Assembly (NCBI GenBank): GCA_018881555.1
Contig: JACAXG010000080.1
Span: forward strand, 2,197,314-2,261,313
DNA from: Amblyornis subalaris
Taxonomy: Eukaryota; Chordata; Aves; Passeriformes; Ptilonorhynchidae
Length of the DNA: 64,000 nucleotides
Direction of reading: 5' to 3'
Shown here: one piece after another, positions 11,481 to 24,260 of the stretch
Layout: each line of letters starts with the position of its first letter
Numbering within the stretch: the stretch's first letter is position 1
The notes under the pieces: generated by a model
What the model was told of the DNA's origin: nothing
The model's input: the letters and a program-made list of their open reading frames with translations, nothing else
Database searches by the model: none
Position numbers and translations under genes: made by a program

Positions 11481-14400
11481 CACCACCTCACATGCACATC
11501 TGTCAGGGACAATTCCATTGGCATAACGCACGGTTCCCAACAATGGGAAAAACGAGCNAAGGTGTCCTGCAAAGGAATTCTCACTTCAGAGCGAGTTTGC
11601 TCGGTGGGAATGTCAGAGGCTCGGGAGGCTTTCCATGCAAATCCAAGCAAAGTTAGTGCAGGTATTTAGAAGAATGCTTTTATTTGAAACTGGGAGCTCC
11701 CCATTTTAGTGCTGGTGATGTACTGACATCCCTCACTTTTGACACCTTGTGCCCACGCACAGCCCGGCCCAAGCTCTGCCCACGGAAGTCCTGCCGGCCC
11801 TGGCTGTCGGGACAGTCTGCACGGAGCAGATCCCGGCCCCTGGAACCCGGACTGAGGCCAGCCTGGTGTCCGGCAGGACCTAGGGAACATCTCAGAGCTG
11901 GGCCAGCAGCNGGGCACAGCCCAGTTCTCCTTTCTGTGAGTGTCACCAAGTCTGACAGATGTGAAACTCCTGCTGCATGCTGGCAGGAAGGACTCATCCC
12001 ANCAGTGATGCCTGTGCTTCCACAACAAACCACCCATCCATGCCCGGGACACCCACTGCTCCTCTGAATGACAGGCGTGTGCTTTTCAACAAAATAATAA
12101 ATTCTGTTTATGTTTCACCCACTGCAGGAACTCTGCACAGCACTGAGGCTGCCCCAGCAAATACAGATTTTCCCCATATGCTTCTTAGCTTGTCAGAGCC
12201 ATCCTGAGCCTTGTTTATTAATTCTGCCACTGAGACACCCTGAACACGGACTTGGGCTCCCTCCAAATCCCAGNTTCAGCTCACAAGGACAGAGCTCAGT
12301 GCTGTGGCCATTACAGACCCTGCACATGGCAAGGCTTTAAGAGCCACAGAGTCCTCTCAGCTTGGGCAGGGACACAAAGCACACAGACAATAACCCCTCA
12401 CAGTGGTTAGGCAAGTGTAGAAGCTCTGGCAAAGGTTAGAGAGCTCTTAATGGCTCTTTGCTAAGCTTGGCTTCCCCAAACCCCTGTTAATCACTACCCA
12501 CACACTGAGAACTTGGAGGAAACCTTCCAGCACAGCTTCAGGGTTCTCAGCAAAACAGAGAACATTCAAGTCCTACAGGCAATCCAGTCAAGAGATTAAA
12601 GAGCCTGATTCGCCATTTGCCTCGAACTGCCTTTCCTTTAAAAACTGAGCTCCTTGGGTTTGGGACAATTGGAGCTGCAGTTCCAGCTCTTCAGTTACAG
12701 AGTCACTCACACACAAAGCAGCAAGACCTACAAGGCTTAACCCGGCAGTGCCTTGCATCCTCAAAACCCAGATGGCCACCTAGACAGTGGGCAGCAAAGG
12801 AAAACAGAGTTCCTCCCACTTCTACTTCGACAAATTGTTCGTTCTAATTCAAAATCAGCTGTAAAAGAAGCATGTCCCCTCTGTGTGTCACACAGGGGAC
12901 TGGCACACACGAGCCCCACAAGGTCCTGTGANGCCAGACAGAAAACCAAGGCAACAAGCTCTGAATCAGTGGTTGAATTCATGGCAGAGGGCATGTCCTG
13001 CTCTACTTTGGGGTTATCCCACATCTGGGCTTTGGATACAGAGCTGGGATGAGCTGGGCACCNGAGGGTCCCATCCAAACCAGCAGCAGCTGGAGTCAGG
13101 CGGTGATGGAGCCCCAGCTCACTTCAGCTCTAGGCTCAGCAAGGCAGGGTAGCTACATTTGGAGAAGGAACAGTTATGAAGACTGATTTCTGATCCAGTG
13201 CAACATCTGGATGCTCAGACATGTTTCAGTGCCTCCTCACAGCCTCTTGCTCTGCTCCAAATCAANGTTCCTGGATGCTTTCATAAATACAGATCAGTTA
13301 AAACCACAGAGAATCCCAAGACAGATCTGGAAGGTATGAGACCAGAGCTGAAGCAACCCCCACAATACATTTGAGACCAGTTAATAGTTATCTGTTCTTC
13401 TGTCCTCCTTCACCAGAGCTTCCCCTCAGCCGTATTTATGGACACTGTCCAGGTGTGGTTTCCCAGATAAGGAAGTTCTGCCCCTCCAGCCCCCAGCTTN
13501 TCCTTCCCCCAGGCACTTCACCAGCCCTTTCAGGCATCCAGATACTTTGCCTGCATTTTTCTTGAACACAGATGACCAGAACTGTAAATACTATTCCCAA
13601 AGGGACCTTACCAGGGATTTGTGAAACAGGATGAAATATTTATTCCAGTGTCACAGAAATCTCCCAGTAATACCTCACATGTCCCCCNTTCCCCGTGGCC
13701 ACCTCCTACCCGTGGCTCACTGTGATCTTGCATTCAGCTCATCTCAGTAAATGCAGTAGAGTACGTTCTCTTTGGCTGGAAAATCAGTTTTCTTGTCAAA
13801 AAATGAATCGGGTTGGCCTGACACTTGTTCCTTTTGTTAATGCCATTGGGTATTTTAGTCCATTTTGCAGTGATGAGGAACCAGGAACAGAGCTATTACG
13901 CAGGAGCCGTGTTCCTGCTGTTTCTGCTTCAGCTGCCATAGACTCTGCTGTCACTTCACACACAGGCAGTTCTGGGCACAAACTGCCACAGAAACGTCAC
14001 TGAGCCCAAACTTCACAGGGACTGTGCTTTAAACCCTCCCAGCCTACTTCGCAAAAATCCATTTCCGAGCCTGAGGCACAGAATCTCAGCTCTGAGGAGC
14101 AGGGCTCGGNCGGCGGCGAGGGCTGGCAGGGACTGCAGGGGGACACAAAGGGACAGGGGGTGACACCTCGGCCTGTTCGTGCTGTTAACAGACAAGGTGC
14201 TTTCAGGACGTGCCAGGAGCTGGGGTGGCTTGGCAAGGTGCTTCCCGATCTCAGGGAGAAGGGGTCCAAGTCCTTGGTTCTCACTGGAAGGTGCCAGCAG
14301 GGGCTGGTTCTTCCCAGCCCCTGGTCCTTACTGCCAGCCCAAGGAAGGGAGCCACGTGCCAGGAATCCTGCAAGCAAGCCTTGGCCTTTAGGAACACAAA

Positions 14401-17400
14401 CACAGCTCAGCCTGGACCAAAAGGACGGCAGTGGGATGGCAGGATTGGAGTTCCAGCCACCCCACATGCTGAGTCCATTGAGAGAATGTCAGAGGCTAAA
14501 ATTAAAAGATCCAGTTTAATTTATGCTGCGAGACATCTTGCTGCATCCGTGGAGCCGTCCAGCTCTCTCAGGGCAGGGTTGTGGAGACACAACCTGACGT
14601 GTGCAGCAGCAGGGGATGATGAACTGGAGAAAGGTCAGGAGGAAATATTATTTTCCAAGAGAATTCAACACAGGAGCTCTTCACTCCGGAAAGTTCACAT
14701 CTCTTGGCTTCAAAGCTGGGTTGTAGTGCCGTGGTCAGAGGTATTCAGCCAAAGACCTCGAAAGGAAGTTCTCTCCCATCAAGTCAGATGTCTCCCACGC
14801 TGCAGCTCAGGGAGTCATCTGGACTCCTTGATAGGCAGTGAAGAGAAAGAGACACATCTGGAGNGTGATTCATCCTGGCTATTTCCACAATCTACCTTCC
14901 AGCCAGGTGAATCATGCCCTAGAAATCACTCTGGGTTTAACTGGCTCATGCAGAAGTTTACATTTCCCTCATCATCCCATCTACAGCTTGGCCATTGCTA
15001 AAACCAAAGAACTGGATTTAAGAATAATAATCACAGAAGAATAGTCAAATATTAAAGCACGCTTTCCCAGACACAGCAGTTTTCTATATGGTGAAGGCTG
15101 ATGGAAANAAAATTATGTTCTCTGTGCTCACCAGAAGAATTCACAAAATCTCAACCTTGTAAATTTACAAAAATGAGGACTTAGATATTTGGGGAAAGTG
15201 TCCTGCCCATAGGAAGAGGAAAGCAGTGAAAAGAAATGCAGTAGGTGACAAGTACATTTGGTCTGACATCCCCTGAACACTGCCTGTCTTCCAGGTGGAA
15301 GTCCTAGCTCCTACTAAAATCAATTATTCTTGTCAGTTGGTTGGTCAAAGTAAAGAGCCCAAAGAGAAAATTCCTCAATGTTTNCCCCACATAACATCAG
15401 CGCAGAAATGCCCAGGAGCATTTTGGAACTACAGACCTGAGAATAATGTTTCCTGTTTCACAGGAGACTGCAGAGCACTTTCTGGGATGGAGGAAAAACT
15501 TCTTCAGCAGGCAGAAGACCAGGCAGAAGACTAAGGAGGGGCCACTTCTACGCCCCAGCACCACCAAAAAATTGACTTAATGAGGAAAAGAGAAAGGGAA
15601 AAAAGACAATGCTCTCTCTAATTACATGCACAGCCACATTTCTGGAATGTTATCCCTGTACCACCAGCATCATANGCCTCAGCCTTCCCAGGGATCATCC
15701 CCACAGGTTTCCAAAGTGCTCTGCAAACCTCCAAGAACTCAGTCACAAACCCTCCCTCCCCAGATGCTCATTTCAGACACTCCCAACACTCAAGTACAAC
15801 AGNTGAGTGCTTTACAACAGCGAGCAAAGCCGGCAGAGAGGAATTAAACCATTCCCACTGAAGGTCTGGGAGGATTTTGCTTTCTCTTCTCATCTGGTGT
15901 CATTTCCAGCATGGAACGTGGCCACTGGAAATACGGAATGACATGAGAGGTGCTGCCAAAANAAAATGACAACAACAACAAACAGTAAAAAAGGGTTTCA
16001 GGGGACTCTGCAAGGCCCCACCTCTGGCTGAAGTGCTGGGAAAGCTCAGAAAGGTCAATAATCCCAACTGCCTCCTTCTCCCCTCACACTTTCCAAAGCC
16101 AAAGGGCTTTAGTGTGTCATTAATGCCACAGAGCAGCTTCCAAGGAATATAAAGGAGGTGCTCAAAAGTGGGAGTTTGACTCCGGATTTTTCAGTTTTCG
16201 TTTCTGGCCATGCCTTTGTGGCGCCTCTATCAAGGTAAAATAACTCTCCCTGTCAAAATCAGCAGGGAAATAAAAAATAAAAGGAATAACAGGAAAAACT
16301 CCCTGTTACAGCACCTGGTGGAATCCCTCTAATCCTGTTACTAGAGCAGGTCTGGAGCAAATCCATGTGAGCCAAAGGAGAGGAGGGGAAGGGGAATGCC
16401 AAGAAAGANCCTCCTGCAGCAGCAGGTCCCACACACCGTGCTCCCTCCTATCCCATGGTCTGTATCCACAGCACATCCTGAGGAAAAAGCCCAGGNACAC
16501 CCCCTAGGATGGCTTCCTGAAGCACCTTTACAAAGTGACCTCTGAGCCAGGGGTTACAACTTCTCCCAGGCCACNAACCAGCCACGTCCCTGCAAAGGGA
16601 CTTTGCTCCAGCTCCACAGGATGGGAGCAACTGGAAGAATATTGTGGGGAATGGGTGAGCCTCTGCCTCCAGTCTGGTGCGTTTTCCCTGACTTTGCCCA
16701 CTTCCCAAGCCAGGATGCACGGCTGGAGGCAAACATCTGCTGCACCTCAGCCCCTGCCTGCAGTGAGGCAGCTGAGGATTAAACGTGTTTGAGTGGAATC
16801 AGACACTCTTGCAAAATTTTGCTAAATATTCCCAGCTAATCAACACTTACTGGCTTCTGGGCCAACTTAAAGAAGAAATCAGGGACTTGGTGGTCCCTGG
16901 CTACTGAAATGGGCACAAAATGGCCATTCAGTCCACTCTTACCTGCCCGTACCTCTTCCANGGATAAATAATCATTGCCAGCCCACAAGATCCCACAATG
17001 AGTTTTCAGCACAGAGTTTCTCACTAGTCCAAAATGCACTTCATGAAGAGCCACCTTCCCAAAAAAAAACCCCAAAGAAATCTACCACTGATCACCATCT
17101 CCTTAGAAACTTTCAAGCACCTCCAACTTTCCAGGACCATGGCCTCTGGGAATATGAATAATCTTAAAGCAGGGAAGTATTTCTCTATTAGATCTTTTAT
17201 TACTGCATCAGTAGAGTTGTAACACTAAAGAAAAAGAGCTCTGGGTAGTTCCCTTTCAAATCAGCATTACATAAACTGTGTCCTCCTCCACAGGAGCAGG
17301 ATGCAGGAATAGGAGCAGGCTGTGAGGGGAGATGGAGGAACGTGGTGAGTCTGAGCCATTTGTGCAAACTGTTCCTGTACAGAGATGCCCTTTATTCAGA

Positions 17401-20400
17401 CAACATCAAAGCACCGTAAAATCACAATAGCATTTCCNACACTGTGTTCACCAGGCCCTTTTCCCCAGCCAAAACATCTTCAAACAACGACACGCAGAGA
17501 GCTGGTGTTCAAAGAAATCAATGCTCAGGGGAAGGACAGGACACGCCAGACACCCCCAGACCCCCAGCCAAGCCAGAGCACCACTCTGCTTCCCGTGCTC
17601 CCAGAGGAACACCTCACACTGCTTTACTGAGTGACACTCCCAGCACAGGCTGGTGGGGCTGGCAATCTGCTGTCACCTCCCAGATCCCACCCCAGCTCTG
17701 CTGGGATCCACTCCCATGTCTCCCCAGGACACCCACGCCCGCGGAGCAAGAGGAGCAGTGCATCCCATATTTCAGTCTCCCTGGTTTTCCCTGCCAGGAC
17801 AGGTCACTCAGCTGATGGAGCAGACAAAGGGAAGTGCTCAAAGGAACGTCACCCACCCCATCCCGCTGCACTTCTGCTCTTGCATAATCGGCCCAGAGTC
17901 CCTTTGATGGTGTATTTATTTTTAAACCTCTCGTCAGAAATTATACAAAGTGAATAATGCCCAATCTCAGCCAATGGCCCCACGGCTCATTCACCAAACA
18001 CATGGGAGGGCAGCTCCACTTGATTTGCTCATTCTCTGAAGAGGTGCAATCACCCAAAGGTTAAGCACNAGTCAAAGAATTTCCCTTTCTGCTTTCAAGC
18101 CCTTTGATGAATTTAACTAATGACTGGATTTCAGCTGAAAGAGGCTGATTGGAGTGAGAGCCTCCGATATCCCCATATTCTGGGAAGGCTGCCACACTTG
18201 GTTGGAAGCTGTNTATTTATCTCTAGAGGTGGAGAGTCAGTACAGACACAAAGGTTCCTCAGGACTGGGTTGTTCCATTTTTCATTGATTTGCATTTCCT
18301 TGAAAAGATCTCACCTGGCAGATAGGAAACCACCTGGCCCCAGCCAGGCTCAAGCAGCAGACCCCAGGGGATGGCATTAGTCTCATTTTCCACCTTCTTA
18401 TGATTATTGCCCATGTCATTCCTATTAATAACAACAGCCACAATGCAGGGCTGTGCATGGAGGGCTGAGAGTGCCTGTAAAACCCCAGAAGCAGGGAGGG
18501 GAAGCATGTAACACGGTAAGAAGGAAGAGTTACCCCACTAAAGCACAGCCCGTGCAGGTTTGAGCAGTTCTGATGGAGCATATGTCACCCTAATTGCTTC
18601 CCAGTCCCTCCTGCGTGGGGCACATTAAGCCTCCCCTTGCCTCACGACATATCTTTCATGTAGAGTAATTACAAATAACCACTGCCCATAATCTTGTAAC
18701 TCAGATAAATTACGAGATTGGGGCTGGAGCTCCAAGTTTAAGCTGCTGCAGGGAAAACAGCACCTTCAGCAAGCAGAGCCAGGGCAGCTCCCGGCGCCGT
18801 GGACTCGGGGCCGACAGGGGCTGTCAGCACGGATCCCTNATTACAGCACACGGGAACAAATGCCTAAATACTCTTCCAAATCCTAACCTAAAACACTCAC
18901 ACAAATCCCAGCCTCCTGCCCACAGAAGGGACTCCTCACATTCCCAAGCCAAGGCCATAACTCCCTTAAAGACCTGCAGTCGTACTGGAATCCTTCCTGA
19001 CCAGGGGGCCAGAGCTGGGCTGTGATTTACACCCAGTCCAGTCTTGCGCTCTGAGCCTGCAGGGTGATGTCTGGCTGGGAAGCAGTCAGAATTCCCAGAT
19101 CCATAAAGCCCCAGCCCCAGTAACATCAAGGCCTCATGTACAGCCCAGGGCAGCACCCCGGGAAGGAGGGCTCTGGTCCTCTCTCAGTCACCCAAGAGCA
19201 GNGTAAGCCACATAAGCAAACAGGATATTACAGAATGGATATAAATTAGGCTCTGGGAATGTACAGAGAGGGGCAAGAGGCTGCTGGGGAGTGCTGAGCC
19301 CTGGGCTAAGGGACACAGCGTGGAAAAACAGCACTGAGACCATCCTGAGCACCCCTGTGCCCGTGGTGTAGCCAATCCACAGCCTCAAAACCCCTTCATG
19401 GATGATCAAGACATGAGTGGAAATGTCAGGAATGCCAAATCTAGACTAATTTTACAAAAAAGCCTGTCCTTGTTGAAACTGGAAAGCAAACAACTTCCCT
19501 CCCATGGAGCAGACTGTGGGAAAACTGAGTTNATCTGAGCAACCGAATGGTTTTTGCAGGGAGAGCAGGTAAAATTGACATTGCTCTCAGAAAAGCAAGA
19601 GTAATCAATGGTTTAGAGGATATTTACATTAAAATGTACGTCACCTGTTACTCTGGGGCATGGGAGTTTCCAAAGCAGAAAGGAATTAAGGAGAAAATCA
19701 CACAAATTACTCCCAGAGGACTGCGTTATTTAACACAACACAGCTCCTCACAAAGGGAACAGCACCTGGATCTGCTCATCCCAGCCGTGGGATCTGTATC
19801 CCTGAAGCTGCAGAAGTGCCACCAGCTAAGCCATGCNGCTGTCCCCAGCACTGCGATGGCACAGGGACACGGGGCTGCACCCTGGCACACACACCAGCAC
19901 TGTCCAGAGCAGCCACCTCCCTCACCCGGAACCAGGAATTCACAGGGAAATGAATAAAGTGACAGGAGCAGAACTCACAGAACTCTGTGTGGNTACCCTG
20001 TCCTATAAAAGCTGACACAGTTGGCCAGGTCTAAAAACCATGGAAGGAAATGAATTCAAATGCAGGGTTATTAATACAAAGCCAGAANGTTACTCCTGGA
20101 TGGCCAAGTACAGGCAAGCAGCAGCATGAGCCCCTTCGTGACTGAGTCACTGCAATGTGTTCTAAAACATCTTTTAATAACGAAGCAGATGCCTGGATTG
20201 TGTCATGTTAGACCACAATGTATCAAACACATCCCCAGGAATACTCAATAATGCATAACTCCCATATATTGGTATTGTAGTAAGAGGCCAAAATGATAAT
20301 ATTAAAAAAAAAAGATATTTTTAGTGCTGAGAACTTGGAACTTCAAAAGTGGTGGCTGTTATTAGTGCAAATCCATGTCCAGGCTGGATTAAAGTTCAGG

Positions 20401-23400
20401 TGAATGTATTACACTGAGTAAATTCCCCACCTGGGCTCCTTATTTGCTGTTCTCATCTCCTGGTTTCTCAGGGTAAGTCCCTGCAGCTCACATCTAACAC
20501 AGTCGAGGAGGGGCTTGTTGGCAGATGAGGGAAATGCCATCTACAAATAGTTTCACAGGCCCTGAGCTCACAGAAAAGTTGAATTAAATGAAGCACAAAG
20601 GGAGAAACGGCTGGAGAAACAACAGGTGGGCCCACCCTTGGCTTTGGGTGACTGCAGGGGCAGGGACAGCCTTTTTTCCCAAGCCAGGGGGAAGCAGAAC
20701 CTGTCCAGCTGCTCTTGTGCAAACCAAGAGCCACCCAGTGAAAATCCCATTGATTCCACCTCGAGCAGCAANAGGAAAAACCAGGATGAGCACCCAGAAT
20801 TAGAAATGGCCACACAAACCTTCTTGCCCCTAAATTATGATCTTCATGACAATTATTCCAGCAAAAACACAAGTCTTCCTCAAGATTTCCAGTATTCCAG
20901 CACCTGGACCAAAAAGCATCCTGAGGGAACACTGGGATGTCCAGTCCCTGCCACCCACCACCACCATGCAGGCAGTAAGAGCCCAGCAAACCCAGCCAGG
21001 CACAGCTCAGGTCCTTACAGCAACCACATCCTGCACTCCCATCTCACCTTCCATCCCCCAGCTCCTGAGAGGACAAACAGGCAGGACTTAAGAGAGATAA
21101 AGCCAAGAGATAAGAGTAAAGCAGCTTCTCCCNTTGAGACGCTTGTTGAGCCAAAGCCTGTGGCATCCCCTGGCTCTCTGAGCCCTGAGCTCGCCAGGGC
21201 CCTGGATGGGCCCACGAACATCCTGCCTTATGCCCTGCATCACTCACAGCCCTTGGAAGCACTGAACATTCCTAGTGCAGACCCTGCCTTCCCGCTGGTT
21301 TGGGGGCAGCAGCGCCCGGGGCCATGGGAGGCAGAAGGGTGGCATCGTCAGGGTGTGTCCCACACCAGGTGGGACACCAGGTGGGATCTGGCATCATGTT
21401 CTTATTCCCATCTGACTGATCTGTGTTACCAGTGCTTTTTCCTCCTAAAAGCTCCACGGACAGTCCTGGATGGCAAGGCTGTCTCGTCAGGAAGGTAATG
21501 AGTGATGCTCGTTAAAGGCAGGAATTGTCCCCCANATTGCCATCGGATCCTGTAAGCCTATTACAGGGATTGGCCAGATCAGCACAGGGATACTCAGCCT
21601 TCCACCTCTAAGCTGCTTTGCTCAATTCAGCCCAGGAATGAATGAAACTCACTGTCTGATGGCTCCTCAGATTTCATGGGCGACTGCCACAGCCAAAATG
21701 TCCCCTTTGACAGGAGCAACTCAAGGCAGACACCGGCAACAATCCCCTCCCTCAGCTGGACCACAGCTTGGATTGNCACTTCCACAGGGTGGAAAGGCCA
21801 CAATGTCAGGTGTTTTCCCAAGCCATCACCACCTGCTCCGAACCAGGAGTCCCCCCCCAGCCTCCCGGGCTGCTCAGGGAGCCAGCAGCAATCCAGGCAC
21901 AGCGAGAGCTACTGTGACCATCCACGGGTTCCTGCTCCTGTCTCCTGTCCCCGCATCCACCTGCACAGCCCCACCCCAGAGAGCTCACAGTCCNGGAAGG
22001 AGCCCCAAAATCCCCAGAGCAGGTACCAGGAGCCCTGCCCAAGCAGCTGCTCAGTGAGCCAAGCCATTGCTGTGTCGTTTTTTGGTTTAATTTACGCAAA
22101 ACGCTGCTGCCCAAGGGCAGCCAAGAGCAGGGTGGGATGTGCGGGGGCTCCACCAGGACACACCAGCGTCACCTCATCCCTCGTGTAATTGTCCCTGTCC
22201 CCTCTCTCCAGGTCGTGCTGCACAGGACACATGCAAGTGCTGTCCCTCTCCGTCCCACTTCACCTCGTCACGAGGCCACATTTGCTGCCCGGTGCAAGGA
22301 AATCATCACCTGGATGGTGCTGGAGAGAACAGTTCTGNACCAGGATAATTCTATGCAAAGTCTAGAGGGCAAAGCTGTCACAGATGAAGTGTGTCTGTGT
22401 ATTATCTGTTGGCAAACACGGGGCATAATGGCAGCCACTCAACTGAATGGCTCGAATTCCAGCTCCTTCCAACGAGCCCGTNGCCGCCGTATGTAATCAC
22501 AGCATATATTTAAAAGTATAATTTCCATCCAAAAGGACCATAGCTGGAGCAATATGACTCATGCAGCTCCCTGTGCATCAGGAAACATGTCAGGAAGCCT
22601 GGGAATTTGTGAGCCCGTTGCCATCTGTGTACAAACTGGGCCACGGACACGATTCCTCAAACCGGTGGATGGCGAATTCCTCTGGCATCCATGGAAGTTT
22701 GGAGGCTGCTGAGGCCCCAAAGTGAGGCTTTTTGCCTCTGCACCCGAGGGAGCAGGAACACTTTGTGAAGCCGCATGTGAAGCACTGGGATACAAATATT
22801 AAAGAGAAAGGCAGTGGAATTAAAAGGCATCTCTCCCCATGCACCTATTCCAGCACTCCAGAGCTCCACAGTTATAGCTGCAAACTCAGCTCCATTTCTG
22901 CCATAACAAAATCATCTCCACAGCATAATTAGTGTGTTCCTGTTAAAATGGGTACAAATGCATGGAAAGAGGCATCCAAATATGATTTGTTTTTCAAGGC
23001 AACGTGATGTTTTCCCTGGCTAATAGATTCGATTCATTAAGGAATAACAAGAGCCAAGCACCACTTGCAGCAAACCTCGCTGATTTTAGCAGTGATTATC
23101 CACCAACAGACTGGTTTGCACACTATTTTTTTTACCTGCTATGACTTGACAACCTTTTTTAGCTTAACTTGCCTACACATGGCTTACAAACTATCTCTTC
23201 TGTAACTACTGCTTAAAATCCTGCTTATTCCTAATTTCCTCAATCAATCAAGTCCCCCGGCACCGTGCTGCTCCAGGACTGGATGATTATCACATTCACA
23301 CGCAATTTTCATGATAGCTGGATAGTTTGTGCGAGCAGATATTTGCACTAGGATTTGCAACACTCTCTCAGGGCAAACATCTGAGCTGTCTGAAGGGGTT

Positions 23401-24194
23401 TTGAATGAATAATTTTCTGCGTTATCCACCTACCTCTAGNAACAACGCTCCATCTGTTCGTGGAACAGCTCCCTTCTCTTACCGAGGTAGGATGAAGGTC
23501 ACGCNAGGGAAAGAAAAATCCGCACACCCTCAACGTCCTCCAACCAAACACAAGGCACGTACCTGGCCAAGGTCACGGAGCAGTGAAGGGAAGAAATACA
23601 GCTGTCAGGTTAAGGGGAGCGAGTAATCACCCGGCGCATCATCGCTGCGACAAGCACCCCGGGACACGGGCTGGAGTCACAACATGTCCTCTGCAATTAA
23701 TCACTAATCAGGACGAGCTACACAGAAGTCAAATGGCAACTCTAAAGGTGAACCAAAATGTTAGTTTTAGAACACCTCAGCTTTAAAAAAAAAACTGACG
23801 GAGAAAAACCTCAACTTCCCAATCCAAGGGGAAAGGTAAATGGAGTGTGTCTAAAAGCCCTACCAGCCTCTGGGTGGAAAACAGCTCCTGCTGGGACATG
23901 ATTCACCCCAGGAGAACTGGCAGCAGCAGAGCTCGTGTGGAGCTCATCCCTGGCTGTGCTGGTGTGGAAGATCTGTCCTTTCCCTGGCCTGTCCCGTGTC
24001 CCTGACCTACAGAACCCTGGAGTGAGTCCCAGTTGATTTCTGTGAAAGCAGCAGGCACTGCTCGTCCTGCCTGGCTCCCTGGGCACAGCTCCTGCCTGGG
24101 CTGGGCTCTCTCTTCCCTGAGTGTTTGGGATAACCGTTGGCAATACAGTCATTCCCAGCAATGAGACAGCCCTCAACTCATGTGCTGAGCACTT

Positions 24195-24260
24195 ACAGAA
24201 TCGTTAAGGTTGGAAAAGAACTCCAAGATCATCAAATCCAACCTTTGCCCAGATGCCACC
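24195..24260 (-). mobile_element. Short CR1 LINE 3' end
   Basis: Reverse-oriented terminus ACAGAATCGTTAAGGTTGG followed by the AAAGAACTCCAAGATCATCA block, typical of another CR1 subfamily. Only about 65 bases remain. Confidence 0.85.

Noticed and set aside
23100..23240. A/T-rich stretch suspected to be a retroviral repeat remnant
   Set aside because: No terminal TG...CA structure, polyadenylation signal pairing or second copy within the window.
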